From the NCBI GenBank assembly GCA_022495995.1, contig JAFEMH010002554.1:248001-312000 (forward strand): a stretch of DNA of 64,000 bases, read 5' to 3'. The notes beneath the pieces are model-generated. The model was not told the origin of the DNA. It saw only the letters and a list, made by a program, of their open reading frames with translations, and made no database searches. This stretch comes from Adenophora triphylla var. japonica (lineage: Eukaryota > Streptophyta > Magnoliopsida > Asterales > Campanulaceae). Positions within the stretch are counted from its first letter, which is position 1. Each line of letters begins with the position of its first letter. Of the stretch, positions 33,695-45,365 are shown piece by piece. Position numbers and translations under genes: made by a program.

Positions 33695-34152
33695 CACAAA
33701 ATCTGGGGAGAAACGCGTTTCTCCGTCGCTGTTGGAGAAACGGGGCTAAGTATGTCGCGCGACATACTTAGCCACAACAACTGGATAACCTTTCCAAAGC
33801 TTCTGGATATCCAGAAGCTTGAATATGGATATCCAGAAGCTTGAATATGGATATCCAGAAGCTTTGAAAAGGATATCCAGAAACCAAATATTTTTTCTGG
33901 CTATCCTTTCCAAAGCTTCTGGATATCCATATTCAAGCTTCTGGATATCCAGAAGCTTTGGAAAGGATATCCAGAAAAAATATTTGATTTCTGGATATCC
34001 TTTTCAAAGCTTCTGGATATCCATATTCAAGCTTCTGGATATCAAGAAGCTTTGGAAAGGATATCCAGAAACTGGCTAAGTATGTCGCGCGACATACTTA
34101 GCCCCGTTTCTCCAGACGCGACGGAGAAACGCGTTTCTCCCCAGACCGACTC
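33695..34152. mobile_element. Palindromic foldback element with 9-bp target duplication
   Basis: Flanked by a perfect 9-bp duplication, atatgttta (33686-33694 and 34153-34161). The outer arms (about 75 bp) are inverted copies and contain two palindromes each: GGAGAAACGCGTTTCTCC and AAGTATGTCGCGCGACATAC plus its closing bases. The centre is a set of repeated, mutually inverted GGATATCCAGAAGCTTTGGA modules. The whole could fold into one long hairpin. A homologous stretch without the element lies at 34929-34937. A 9-bp duplication suggests mobilisation by Mutator-type transposase. The frame at 33819-34079 is a by-product of the repeats. Confidence 0.82.
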
Positions 34153-34161
34153 ATATGTTTA

Positions 34162-34374
34162 AGGAATTTGGTATATTAAAAATTATTTTATTTAATTTTT
34201 ATGTGTATGAGTTATAAGGTGTTTAGGCATATGATTTTTATGGGGTATGATTTAGGGTTTAGGGATTATGTATATGATTTTTTTTTTTGGATAAATAAAA
34301 CTATTTGAGATGTTAGTTAGTAGTGATTTTTTTTTTACAAAAAGATATATAAAAAAAGTTAAATTTTTTTAAAG

Positions 34375-34415
<41 letters not shown>

Positions 34416-35084
34416 ACTAAATTAGAAAGAGGAAGTCCCCTTAAAGGTCTTCTCACTAAGAGGGGTTCCAAAGGAACTTGAAAAACAATGAAGATGAATC
34501 ATCTATTTATAGTAGAAGAAATATTAGAAAAAGGTAGGATGCATCTATGTGGGAAACGCTAAAAATATTTGAATTTAGAGATGGTGGGAAAAATAAGATT
34601 TCATTTGCCTCCAAAAATTTCATGAGAGACTTTCACATAAAAATGAAACAAGTAAAAGGCCCAAGAGAAGTAATGGATTTAAGAAAAAAATACTAAAGGC
34701 CCATTATTAGAAAATATTACAACAAGCTATTATACTTATAAATATTTTAGTAATATTGTTAGTTTTATCATTTTGTTCTTATGTTTTTTTTAATTATACT
34801 TATAAAAAGTTTGCAACCTTTTTTTTTCACACCCTCACTCTAAATTCTAGATACGCCACTGGGTATATGACATGAGTTATGGTTTAGAGTATATGGTATG
34901 AGTATCCGGTGTATGGATATATGATAGTATATGTTTAAGGAATTTGGTATATTAAATATTATTTTATTTAATTTTTATGTGTATGAGTTATAAGGTGTTT
35001 AGGCATAGGATTTATGGTTTAGGGTATGGGGTATGGAGTATGATTTAGGGTTTAGGGTTTAGGGATTAGGTATATGATTTTATT
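34162..35084. other. TATATG-rich spacer, no gene recognised
   Basis: Repeats of TTAGGGTATATG-like modules and one stray ~150-bp unit near 34290-34380, followed by a short (AT)n (34378-34409). The segment around 34870-35080 resembles 33600-33690 joined to 34153-34270, which makes it the empty-site relative of the foldback insertion. Confidence 0.5.
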
Positions 35085-35890
35085 TAAACTTTTTTTTTTT
35101 AATAAGTAAAACTATTTGAGATGTTAGTTAGTAGTGAATTTTTTTACAAAAAGTTATATAAAAAAAGTTAATAATTTTTAAAGAAATGAAAGTATATAAT
35201 AGAAAAAGAGGAACGGACAATAGCATTTACTTTTTTAATTTTTTTTGGACATATAAACTATTTGAGATGCTAGTTAGTAGTGAATTTTTTTACAAAAAAT
35301 TATATAAAAAAATTAATAATTTTTAATGAAATGAAAGTATATAATAGAAAAAATAGGGACGGATAATAGCATTTACTTTTTTAATTTTTTTAATTTTTTT
35401 TTGGATAAATAAAACTATTTGAGATGTTAGTTAGTAGTGATTTTTTTTTAAAAAAGTTATATAAAAAGAGTTAATGTTTTTTTAAAGAAATGAAAGTATA
35501 TAATAGAAAAAAGAGGGACGGACAATAGCATTTATTTTTTTAATTTTTTTTGATAAATAAAACTATTTGAGATGTTATTTAGTAGTGATTTTTTTTACAA
35601 AAAGTTATATAAAAAAAGTTAAGAATTTTTGAGGAAATGAAAGTATATAATAGAAAAAAGAGGGACGGACAATAGCATTTACTTTTTAAATTTTCTTTAA
35701 TTTTTTTTTGGATAAGTAAAACTATTTGAGATGTTAGTTAGTAGTGAATTTTTTTACAAAATGTTATATAAAAAAATTAAGATTTTTTTAAGAAATGAAA
35801 GTATATAATAGAAAAAAAGAGAGACGGATAATAGGATTTACTTTTTTATTTTTAAATTTTTTTTGGATAAATATTTAATATTTAATTATT
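35085..35890. repeat. ~150-bp tandem array, block 2 (about five units)
   Basis: Same unit as in 32560-33480, with the ACTATTTGAGA anchor at about 35111, 35258, 35414, 35562 and 35721. Confidence 0.9.
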
Positions 35891-36199
35891 ATTATTATAT
35901 AATATTATTTTATATTTTAAATTATTTTTGATATTACTAATTATTATGGTCATTAAGAGATTTTTGCCATTAAATACATCACAAACAAGATCTTAGCTAT
36001 TAAATACATTACAAGCAATATAATCCAATGGTCCAAATTCATTTAACAAAATAATGACACCCTTTCATTTAATTGGCTTACAAATGTTCACATGGATTGA
36101 TGATGTAATCAATCTGGACCATTAATCATAAACATCCAATGGTCCAAATTTATCAAAACAAAACATTTCAATTTTTTTTCTTTATCCGATCCTCTCACA

Positions 36200-36435
<236 letters not shown>

Positions 36436-36439
36436 TCTC

Positions 36440-37003
36440 TCTATTCTCAAGGCTGCCCCACGCCCTCTTCCCTCATCCCAATATCACACCCGATACATCC
36501 CAAGCGACAGACCAGAATTTCGACGAGAAGAAGACCTTCATTAATTCCGGCGAGAAGAAAGAAAGAAACGACGAGAAGAAGAAAGAAAGAAAGAAACGGT
36601 GAGAAGAAGAAAGAAAGAAATGGCATATTTGTTTGTTTTGTTTTTGAATTTGATTTGTTTGTTTTGATTTTTTGTTGCTATTTTGAATAGAAATGTTATT
36701 TGAAATTTTGTAGATTCAAATTTGGAAGAAATGAAAATCCCAATTTATATGTTGATTTGATAATTATGGTGGTGGGGGAGTGGTGGGGAGAGTGGTGGGG
36801 GATTGATGATGGTGGTGGTATATTTTAAAAATAATCCATTAATAATTCTAAATACACATATTTTTAATTATGTTTAATATTTTTTAAATTACTAATTTAA
36901 ATGATTTTTGAATAAATATTTATTTAATTATATAAATATATTTAATATATTAATCAAGGAAAATAAAATAACACCAAATTTGCATCTGACTAAAAATACA
37001 CTA
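36440..37003. other. Low-complexity stretch, no gene recognised
   Basis: GAAGAAAGAAA repeats, a GGTGGTGGGGGA-rich patch near 36770-36810, then AT-rich DNA. No supported gene. Confidence 0.4.
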
Positions 37004-37070
37004 ATAATACTATTTTTTATTTTTATTTTGTCTATTTTGAACCATTTTGCATCTGATAAAATTTGCATTA
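37004..37070. repeat. 67-bp perfect direct repeat, left copy
   Basis: Identical to 41785-41851. It lies about 185 bp outside the 3' end of Helitron C, whereas the right copy begins at the Helitron's 5' boundary. Confidence 0.85.
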
Positions 37071-37437
37071 AGATCCCAAAAATTAGGCATTTTGACTAAA
37101 AATACACTATTTTTTTTATCTTTTCTAAATTAAGTGGGGGAGTTGCCCCCATACAAGGACAGTAGCAAAGCCAACCTAACGGTATGGAGACATTTGGCCC
37201 CTTAATTTTTAGAAATGTCATTTTGATAGCTATAAATTTTTAAAATGTACACTAACTAGTACACAAAAGCCCGTGCCATTGGCACGGGTCAGTACGGAAA
37301 GGAAGACAGTATGAAAAGAGAAAGACGTGGGAAAACTGAAATCGCATGCTAACTATATGATGTTTTAAATGTAATTTTAAACTGTTTATAATACACAATA
37401 AAAGTTGTTTACAAGAAGATAACACATAAATTAACAT

Positions 37438-38279
37438 CTAATTAACATATAGATTTTTAACCAGTTGAAGTAAAGATGTTGTCTCAATCGAAACAGACAT
37501 TGGCCAGGTACGTTTACGTAAAAGCACCTGAAATAAATAAAAAATGAAATCAATATATTTTTATTAAATTAACAATATAATAATTAAAGAAATAATAATA
37601 ATACCTTATTATGCCCATTCCAAGTCATTGTCGGAGGTTTGTGCAAGCGTCTATATTCTTTCACGCACTCATCCCATGACTACAAATATATGATTGAAAT
37701 ATTTGAGAATGATGATAAAATAATTATTGAAGTGGTAAGTAACTTGACATAATTTGATAGAATTATAATAAATTAAATTAAATTACATGCATCCATATCA
37801 AATTATAAATATAAATAAACAATAATAAATATTTAAACTGAAATTATAAATAAACAATACTAAATATTTAAACTGAAATGAATTAAATACCAGTGGGGGC
37901 AATGCAACTGTCGGTAGGTTGGTTAGTCGATTTTGATCCTAATAATGAATTCTAAATATTAGTCAAAAAATCTATATATATTCGTTAATTAATGTAAATA
38001 AATAAATAAAAAAAACTTAATTTAACATCAAATGTTTACCCTTATCATTTCATCGTGTTCAAAAGGTTCTCGCATGACAATCGAGACATTGTTTCTTCGC
38101 AAAATGTCAATCTAAAAATCACATTATTATCATAATCACATATCACATATCACATATGATAAAAACAAATATTTACAATAAAATAGTAATAGTAAAATAT
38201 TAAATTACTGTTTCACTTAGAGCCGAATCACCATATCCATAAATATTCAATGTTCCTTGAGTGTTCATTTTTTTCAAAC
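37438..38279 (-). pseudogene. Captured five-exon gene fragment, weakly NYN-like
   Basis: Five minus-strand exons can be read with GT/AG borders and a single continuous frame: 38209-38279, 38040-38111, 37891-37938, 37605-37679 and 37438-37527, ending in TAG. Peptide pieces include LKKMNTQGTLNIYGYGDSAL, IVMREPFEHDEMIR, LPTVALPPLSWDECVKEYRR and MSVSIETTSLLQLVKNLYVN. No stop breaks the spliced frame. The first piece recalls the YGD-containing strand of plant NYN/limkain-type proteins, but the rest does not convince me. The upstream exon at about 38355 does not join in phase, so the fragment is 5'-incomplete. The last exon's end is shared with the other Helitron near 50418-50455. Confidence 0.5.
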
Positions 38280-39392
38280 CTATAAAAATAAACACAACTT
38301 GTAAATCTATAGTGTAAAACACTATCTAAATCAACATTCAAATAAAAAATAACCTTCTTATGGTTCTTCATCTGAACATCTGGGTACGTCGAGAGTAATT
38401 TGAATTACATTTATTTATTGAACAATTCTAATAACTCTGATAATTCAAGAATATAATGTCCATGGATTATGTGAAGCTAAGAAGCGATTAATATTGTCCT
38501 CTATTGTGTTATAGATTTAATATAAATTAAATTTTAAATTGAACATATTGATAAAATGTTAATAATATTTTAAAATTATAAGATATTATTTCTATATTTA
38601 AATTATTTTATCGATAAAAAAAATACGTAGGTACTAATTATATAATAACCATAATTCAAAAAAATTGCTGTACACATAATAATATTTTAAAATGCTTCTA
38701 TTTTTTTTTTGTGTTGTTCATGCATTAATCCTAAATACTATATCTCTCTCTCTCTCTCTATCTCTCTCTCTCACACATAAAAACACAGAAAAACAAATTT
38801 CTGAGAAAGCCCTTTTCTTTCTCTATCCTCCCCAATTGACGCAGCCCTTCCAGCTTCTCCGGCTACCCCACCCCTCCCACACTCAGGCCACCTCCTCCCC
38901 TTCCCTTCTCTCCCCTCCCCTCCCCATTCGATCGGCGTTACTACGTCCGACCATCTTCTCCGTCCAATCGGCTCCCACCGAGAGATTAATTAAGAGGGTT
39001 ATTGGGTTTCATCAGTGACGATCAACGAAGGAAGGCAACCATTCATCGAAAATTCCCACCGGAGCATCACTTTGGAATTTTGGGAAAGGAAGCCTTGAGT
39101 CACGCTAATCCAATCCGTCTGCAATTCGTCCTCAATTCGCCCGCAATTCGTCCTCAATCCGTCCACAATTCGTCCAATCTGCCCGCAAACCGCCTGGCTG
39201 CCAATGGTGCCCCGGTGAAGACGATGGTTTTGAGGTGGTTGGTTATGTTGAGGTTAGGGAGGGGGTTGGCCGGAGGTTAGGCGAGGTTGATAGCATTTTG
39301 AGTTGTTGTGCTTTCCTCTCTATCTTTCTCTCTCTCGCTCTCTCTAGACCTTAGTTCTAAAAATTCTTGGTAGGCTTTGTTAAGAATTGATG

Positions 39393-39483
39393 ATGGAGAG
39401 ACATTTCATGGGTTTGAATTCCAAAGATTCTTCCTTGATTGTTGTCAAGGAAGAAGCTGTTGAAGGCTCTCAGGATCACTCAG
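39393..39483 (+). pseudogene. TIFY6: JAZ/TIFY6-type protein, first exon fragment
   Basis: The ATG at 39393 opens a 30-codon exon, MERHFMGLNSKDSSLIVVKE then EAVEGSQDHS, ending at a splice donor (CACTCAG then GTACTTAA). This is the conserved N terminus of JAZ3/JAZ4-type (TIFY6) jasmonate-signalling repressors, in which MERDFMGL and VVKEE are typical. The long CT-rich leader (38740-39390) is probably the captured promoter and 5' untranslated region. No TIFY or Jas domain follows, so it is a fragment in antisense orientation within Helitron C. H4 replaces the aspartate usual in the family. Confidence 0.8.
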
Positions 39484-41308
39484 GTACTTAATTTACATTC
39501 ATTTTTACAGATATTTGATTAAGAGGGGTGGGAAGGAAACATTAAATAGAGAAATTAAACAGAGAAGTAAAGCTAACTTACAGTCTAAGAGAGAGAGAGA
39601 ATGGGTGCCGGAGGCAAAACTTTAAAATCTTCAGCGTCACAGTCAAAACGGGGAAAACTGGCGTAGATGTAAAATTGTGAAAATGAGAAAAATAATAGGG
39701 GAGAAAAATTAAGAGAGGCCGGAACCTTTAAATTTTACTGATTGGTTTAATCGTAAGTTTTGCAACAGCCAGGCAGAGTGGGAGAGATCGTGGGAGAAGG
39801 TGGGAAATTGTTGGAGATTGGATTGTTTACAGCCGTCCGATCAACTCTCCAACTTTTAATCTCAGCCGCTCTTTATCAAGATGGTATACAGAGGAATAAA
39901 ATTTAAATCCCTTAATCGTATATTATTGCTAAGAATCATATCCATAATATAATGGAGATGCAAAGATTTTTAAATCCTCTGTAACACCTATTTTCTCTAC
40001 GGACTGTGAACATAGAAATTGAAGAAAGGAAGAGATATATGCCAATGTCTTAAGCATGTACAGGTGCAACATCAAGGAAACTAATTAAAACTTATCTTTC
40101 TAACTTTACAGATGAATGGTTAAAAAAAAATTGGGGCCACTTTTGATAAACAAAAATAATTACCCTAAAAAATGATCAAGAAGTCAATTAGGCATGAGTT
40201 TGATGTATTTCATTCAATTAGCTCGCTCATTATATTCTACAATGTAATACTAACACTGTCCAATCCTTAAAATGGTTTAGTCTCTTCTCTTTTCACTAAA
40301 AACTTGATTTTTTGATTTTTTTTAACAGCAAAATCTCGAGTTACTTAATACAGTTAAAATTTATGTCAAATGCATGTTTAGAAGAGTCAAACAGTACCAA
40401 AAAGGGTTAGGCCAATCCGCCTAGGATCCGCACTGAATATCTGGAATTTTCCGCAAATGAAATCCGTATTTCTTGTCCTTGAACTTCAATTCAATTCCAT
40501 CAAAACCCAGGTGGCTAATATATTTGAGTATTTACTGCTGTCCTCACCTTCATGCGTTTTAGTCACATATTTATCCGGATCAAGTGCTAGCAATATGTGC
40601 GATTTGATTGTGATTTGCATATTACAGTTATTGATTCTCTTATATATCCTCTGCTCAAGATGCCATCAACAATATCTGCAGCAAAATCTTGAACATTTTA
40701 CTTTAACTGAGAAAACAACCTTTTTAAATAGAGTAATGGTCAAGCTGATGTATATGTAAACATATTGGATATATATTTTTCATTTCCACGCAAAATCTCA
40801 AAGTTACTAACACCCCAAGAATCTAGGGCTTGTCCATTTCCCCTAGTTCATGGGTGATTTTTTGGTTAAGTTTGGGTGTTTAGTCAGAAATCTAGATGTT
40901 AACTGGTTTTTGATTAAATATTCTTCATAATGCAAATTCCCTACTCTATGATGAGGCTTATTGGTGATAAGTTACTTACTCCAGTCCTTTGAATCGTGAA
41001 TTGAGTGACTCCTGTGTAAAATGGCACTCTAAATCGGGCATTGTGCTATGCAAGTTCAGTTGAAGGATGATAATTTTGTGCATTAGTGATGCCTAACATG
41101 GACTTATTCACCTTTGTTTGCATATTCTTGCCTGGTGTCAATGGCAACTGGTGTCACAAAGTTGCTTCCACCTTTAAACAAATCAGTATTCGTTAACCTT
41201 TGGGATTTGAGTCCATTCAGTAAACCATTGCCGCTGATTGGTTATCTGAAAAAATGAATAATCCCCTACCATTACAAGAACTATATATTTTTCTGTGCAT
41301 TACAGGAT

Positions 41309-41690
41309 GAAAATGGAATCACCTTCTTCAAACATGTTATATTCTGATGATGACACTAAAAACTTGGAGCAGTTGCTACATGCATTTGGCTCTGTAGTTT
41401 CTCTATAGGATATAGCCTCTGCTTATTGTCAAGCAGGCCATGATGTATACACGACAGGTGAAATACTATGTAATCTGCAGGGAAGCTCCTTTGGCTCTTC
41501 CACTTCTGAATCCAAAGATGTGTTGGATGGTGACACTGAATTGAGGAAGCCTCATACAGAAATATACTCCTATGCACCAAAGCCAAAAAATGTTCAGCAT
41601 CAATGGGTAGTGTTTCAGGTGTAATTGGGAGTAGCAACCGCTTGGGGAGAAGGTGGGGAAGTTATAAAACGGTTGAAGGGGAGGAGGATT
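41309..41690 (+). pseudogene. SDE5-like N-terminal fragment
   Basis: After a splice acceptor (GTGCATTACAG) the frame reads MKMESPSSNMLYSDDDTKNL, EQLLHAFGSVVSL, a stop (TAG at 41407), then DIASAYCQAGHDVYTTGEIL and NLQGSSFGSSTSES. This recalls the N-terminal CUE-like helix region of plant SDE5-type putative RNA-export proteins (FGS.VSLE.IASAYC). A frame change near 41600 leads to SMGSVSGVIGSS, also a motif of that family. One nonsense codon and one frameshift make it a pseudogene. Identification is from memory of the family. Confidence 0.5.
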
Positions 41691-41784
41691 GTCAGCCCTT
41701 GGATCAACATTCCAAGAATCAATCCTGACCACCACTTATAGGGGGGCTAAGAGGCGGTTAAAACCTCCCTGTATTGTATTATAG

Positions 41785-41851
41785 ATAATACTATTTTTTA
41801 TTTTTATTTTGTCTATTTTGAACCATTTTGCATCTGATAAAATTTGCATTA
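41785..41851. repeat. 67-bp perfect direct repeat, right copy
   Basis: Identical to 37004-37070; begins TAATACTATTTTTTATTTTT after a shared A. Confidence 0.85.
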
Positions 41852-42396
41852 TTATATTATTTTGACCCCTTCCTACCAAATTCTATATGGTAAGTACAAT
41901 TTTTTTCCTTAAGTAATTTCGTTCATTTTCAATAAATAAAAAAATAGCAATCGCGATCATATTTTGTTTAACAAAAATCTGACCTTGCCACTACACTACA
42001 CAAAGGTGACTCCGCCGGTAATAACGACAAACATCATTGAAGCATATCTATCTATATATAATAACAAGGTTGTGGTAAATTTTTTGCCTTCGAGGGGTAT
42101 TTTGGACATTTCGCTTGGTGGCAAAAATGCAAAAATGAAGCCTAAAAATACACGTGGATGTCTGTTATTAGCCCAAAATGTTAATTTTATTTTTTTTTAA
42201 ACCAAATTGGACACGTGTTGGACGTTTAAGAAAGGGTAGTTACGTCATTTCGAAGGCGCGTGTGTCGCACGCGCCGACAAAGCCGCGTTATTCCAACATT
42301 TTCCTTTTTTTTTTCTTGACACGTGGCGAAAGACGATTGGGTAGCTGATTTTCAAAAAAAATAATTAATCCTCTTTCTTTAACCTCAATTATTATA

Positions 42397-42672
42397 CTCC
42401 CTCCGTCCCAATAAAAGCTTCACTAATTACCCAAAAGGGCGTCTCGTTAGAAGCTTCACCTTTCCTTTTTTGGCAAAAAATCTTCACTATTCTCTCCACT
42501 CATTCTCTCTCCTAAAACACTATTACACTCACAACACTTTTCAAATTCAATATTCCCTCCACTAATTCTCTCTCCTATTTTCAAATTACACTCACAACAT
42601 TTTTTTTCCCTCCCATTACCATAATTCCCGTGCCGGAGGAAAATGGTGAAGCAATTGGTGGGACGGAGGGAG
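42397..42672. mobile_element. Stowaway MITE
   Basis: CTCCCTCCGTCCCAATAAAA at the left and an inverted copy ending GGGACGGAGGGAG at the right, with TA at 42395-42396 and 42673-42674. Closely similar to the element at 4291-4567. Confidence 0.93.
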
Positions 42673-42794
42673 TATATTAAATTAATTTTTTTAATTTTTT
42701 TTTACACCAAAAGTCATAAAAAAAAATTCTCTTTAAATAGAGACTTCTTTCATTTGATTTGGACATAGAAAAAAATTCCACTTTTTTAAATATA

Positions 42795-42840
42795 TATTTA
42801 TTTATATTAAGTGTGAAGTATTTATTTTTAATTATAAATG

Positions 42841-42911
<71 letters not shown>

Positions 42912-43395
42912 TTTACTAATCATAAAAATAAAGAATATAAAATAAAATAAAAGTGGTGGGGTATAGAATAATGAGTTGGAATGGTGTTGAATATATATTT
43001 AATATTAATAATTATATATGTATATTTTATATTTAACATTATATATGTATATTTAATATTAGTAACTATATAGTATGTATATAAATATGATTACACATAC
43101 CTTGAACTTGAAGCCTCATTATATACCAAGGCCAAGGCCATTTTTTATTCGTTTTCTTTCGATGTGGGAAATCTGCCTTCGCCTTGGCCGGCCTTGGCCT
43201 TGCCTTGGCTCGGTCCTTGGCCGGCCTTGGCCTTGGCCTTTATCCCACATGGAAAAAAAATCAAAGTAAGATGAGTTGCATTGGTTATATAATTAGGATG
43301 AAGCTAAGCCAAGCATGCATGATTCATCTGTGGCATAATCAATGGTCGGCTTTGCCTTGGCCAGCCGTGTGTTGCCATGTGACAAGATAAAAAAA
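42795..43395. repeat. Triplicated block, copy 1 (with GGCCTTGG array)
   Basis: Order of motifs: AAGTGTGAAGTATTTATTTT, an (AAT)n tract (42838-42911), AAGTGGTGGGGTATAGAAT, GGTGTTGAATATATATTTAA, CCTTGAACTTGAAGCC, then ATGTGGGAAATCTGCC, a GGCCTTGG/CCTTGGCC array and TTTATCCCACAT. The array is bracketed by the inverted pair ATGTGGGA / TCCCACAT. Confidence 0.85.
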
Positions 43396-43916
43396 ATTAA
43401 TTTAATATAAATTAATATAAATTAATTTTGTTTTTTTTATTACACCAAAATTCATTATTTTTTTTCTCTTTAAATAGAGACTTATTTCATTTGATTTCAA
43501 CAAAGAAAAAAAATTCTCTTTTTTAAATATAAATTTGTTAATTATCTTTTACTAATTTTTCAATTTCTCTTGACTGAAAATTAATTAAGTGTAAAGCAAT
43601 TTTTTTAATTTTTTAATTATAAATGATAATAAAAAAATTTCTCTTTTTTAATTTAATATTTTAAATTTTTTTTACAACAAAAGTCATAATTTTTTTTCTC
43701 TTTAAATAAAGACTTTTTTTTATGTGAGTAGGGTAATAATATGAGGGAAAGATGGGCCGAATATGTAAGATACCCTGTGTTATTTTAATTTTTTTTTTTT
43801 TTGTAATAGTTGATTTCCATAATATTTTTATGATTGATCTTACATTTTTGTTTATGTAAAGATGATTAATGAAAAAAAATGAACATCGTTTTTTACTTTC
43901 GTTTGAACCATACATT

Positions 43917-44393
43917 GATATAGGTATAAACAATTTGGGTATATTTAATATTATTTCGTTTGGAAAGTAGGTATTTGTTGAATTATTTTTTGAAACTTAT
44001 TTGAGAAATGAGAAAATTAGTATAATAAAATTTTAGTCCAAAATTAGATTAGTTTCTTGGTTTAATTTTTTTCATTAATTTAAAACTCATATTAGAAGGG
44101 AATATAATATATTTTTAGAAATATCAAGTAACTAAATGAGTTATAATCTCATTTTTTATGAAATAAAATAAATTACTTTTATTAAAAATTACCCAAATAA
44201 AGTGGATAGTAAATGATTTATTTTGTTTCTTTTTTTTATTGGTTAAAATTATGAGAGCCGTAAATTACACGGGCCTAAAGAGGCGCGTGAATGCATTAGT
44301 TTTTTTTTTTGTTAATTTAGTTTTTTATTTTTAATGGTCTTTTTAGTAAAAAAAATTAAATAAGTGTGAAGTATTTATTTTTAATTATAAATG

Positions 44394-44424
<31 letters not shown>

Positions 44425-44895
44425 TATAGGTATAAACAATTTTGGTATATTTAATATTATTTCGTTTGGAAAGTAGGTATTTGTTGAATTATTTTTTGGA
44501 CATTTATTTGAGAAATGAGAAAATTAGTATAATAAAATTTTAGTCCAAAATTAGATTAGTTTCTTGGTTTAATTTTTTTCATTAATTTAAAACTCATATT
44601 AGAAGGGAATATAATATATTTTTAGAAATATCAAGTAACTAAATGAGTTATAATCTCATTTTTTGTGAAATAAAATAAATTACTTTTATTAAAAATTACC
44701 CAAATAAAGTGGATAGTAAATGATTTATTTTGTTTCTTTTTTTTTATTGGTTAAAATTATGAGAGCCGTAAATTACATGGGCCTAAAGAGGCGCGTGAAT
44801 GCATTAGTTTTTTTTTTGTTAATTTTAGTTTTTTATTTTTAATGGTCTTTTTAGTAAAAAAATTAAATAAGTGTGAAGTATTTATTTTTAATTAT
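43917..44895. repeat. Tandem duplication of ~500 bp
   Basis: GATATAGGTATAAACAATTT at 43917 recurs at 44423, and the following ~470 bp (GAAAGTAGGTATTTGTTGAA, TTAGTCCAAAATTAGATTAG, GAGAGCCGTAAATTACACGG) align nearly base for base. A third, partial copy is at about 45970-46235. Confidence 0.88.
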
Positions 44896-45365
44896 AATTG
44901 ATAATAATAATAATAATAATTTTACTAATCATAAAAATAAAGAATATCAAATAAAATAAAAGTGGTGGGGTATAGGATGTTGAGTTGGAATGGTGTTGAA
45001 TATATATTTAATATTTAAAATTATATATGTATATTTAATATTAATAATTATATATGTATATAAATATAATTACACCTACCTTGAACTTGAACCCTCATTA
45101 TATACCAAGACCAAGGCCATTTTTGATTCGTTTTCTTTCGATGTGGGAAATCTGCCTTGGCCTTGCCTCGGCTCGGCCCTTGGCCTTGCCTTGACCGGCC
45201 TTCGCCTTGGTCTTTATCCCACATGGAAAAAAAAACCAAAGTAAGATGAGTTGCCTTGGTTATATAATTATGATGAAGCTAAGCCTAGCATGCATGATTC
45301 GTTCGTGGCATTATCAATGGTTGGCTTGGCCTTGGCCTGCCGGGTGTTGCCATGTGTCAAGATAA
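44350..45365. repeat. Triplicated block, copy 2
   Basis: Same motif order as at 42795-43395: a shorter (AAT)n, GGTGTTGAATATATATTTAA, ATGTGGGAAATCTGCC, a GGCCTTGCC-type array and TTTATCCCACATGG, then AAGTAAGATGAGTTGCCTTG. Confidence 0.85.

Larger units (their letters stand above)
37256..41785 (-). mobile_element. Helitron C (4.5 kb, minus strand) with gene fragments
   Basis: On the minus strand the 5' end is TCTATAATACAATACAGGG after an A (41785), and the 3' end is the hairpin CCCGTGCCAATGGCACGGG (37270-37288) followed by CTTTTGTGTACTAG and then T (37256-37259). TC start, terminal hairpin, CTRR end and A/T insertion site are the Helitron hallmarks; no target duplication is expected. No Rep/helicase is encoded, so it is non-autonomous. 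It carries at least three gene fragments: a five-exon minus-strand set, a JAZ/TIFY6 exon 1 (plus) and an SDE5-like N terminus (plus). Confidence 0.78.

Noticed and set aside
33819..34079. 86-residue ORF in the foldback element
   Set aside because: Made only of the inverted GGATATCCAGAAGCTT modules; no codon or family signal.
39601..39666. Short ORF starting MGAGGKTLKSS, recalling a histone H2A N terminus
   Set aside because: Only 21 codons, no histone fold follows, and the resemblance is limited to a few residues.
42759..42950. ORF with an asparagine run
   Set aside because: Translation of the (AAT)n tract; no gene context.
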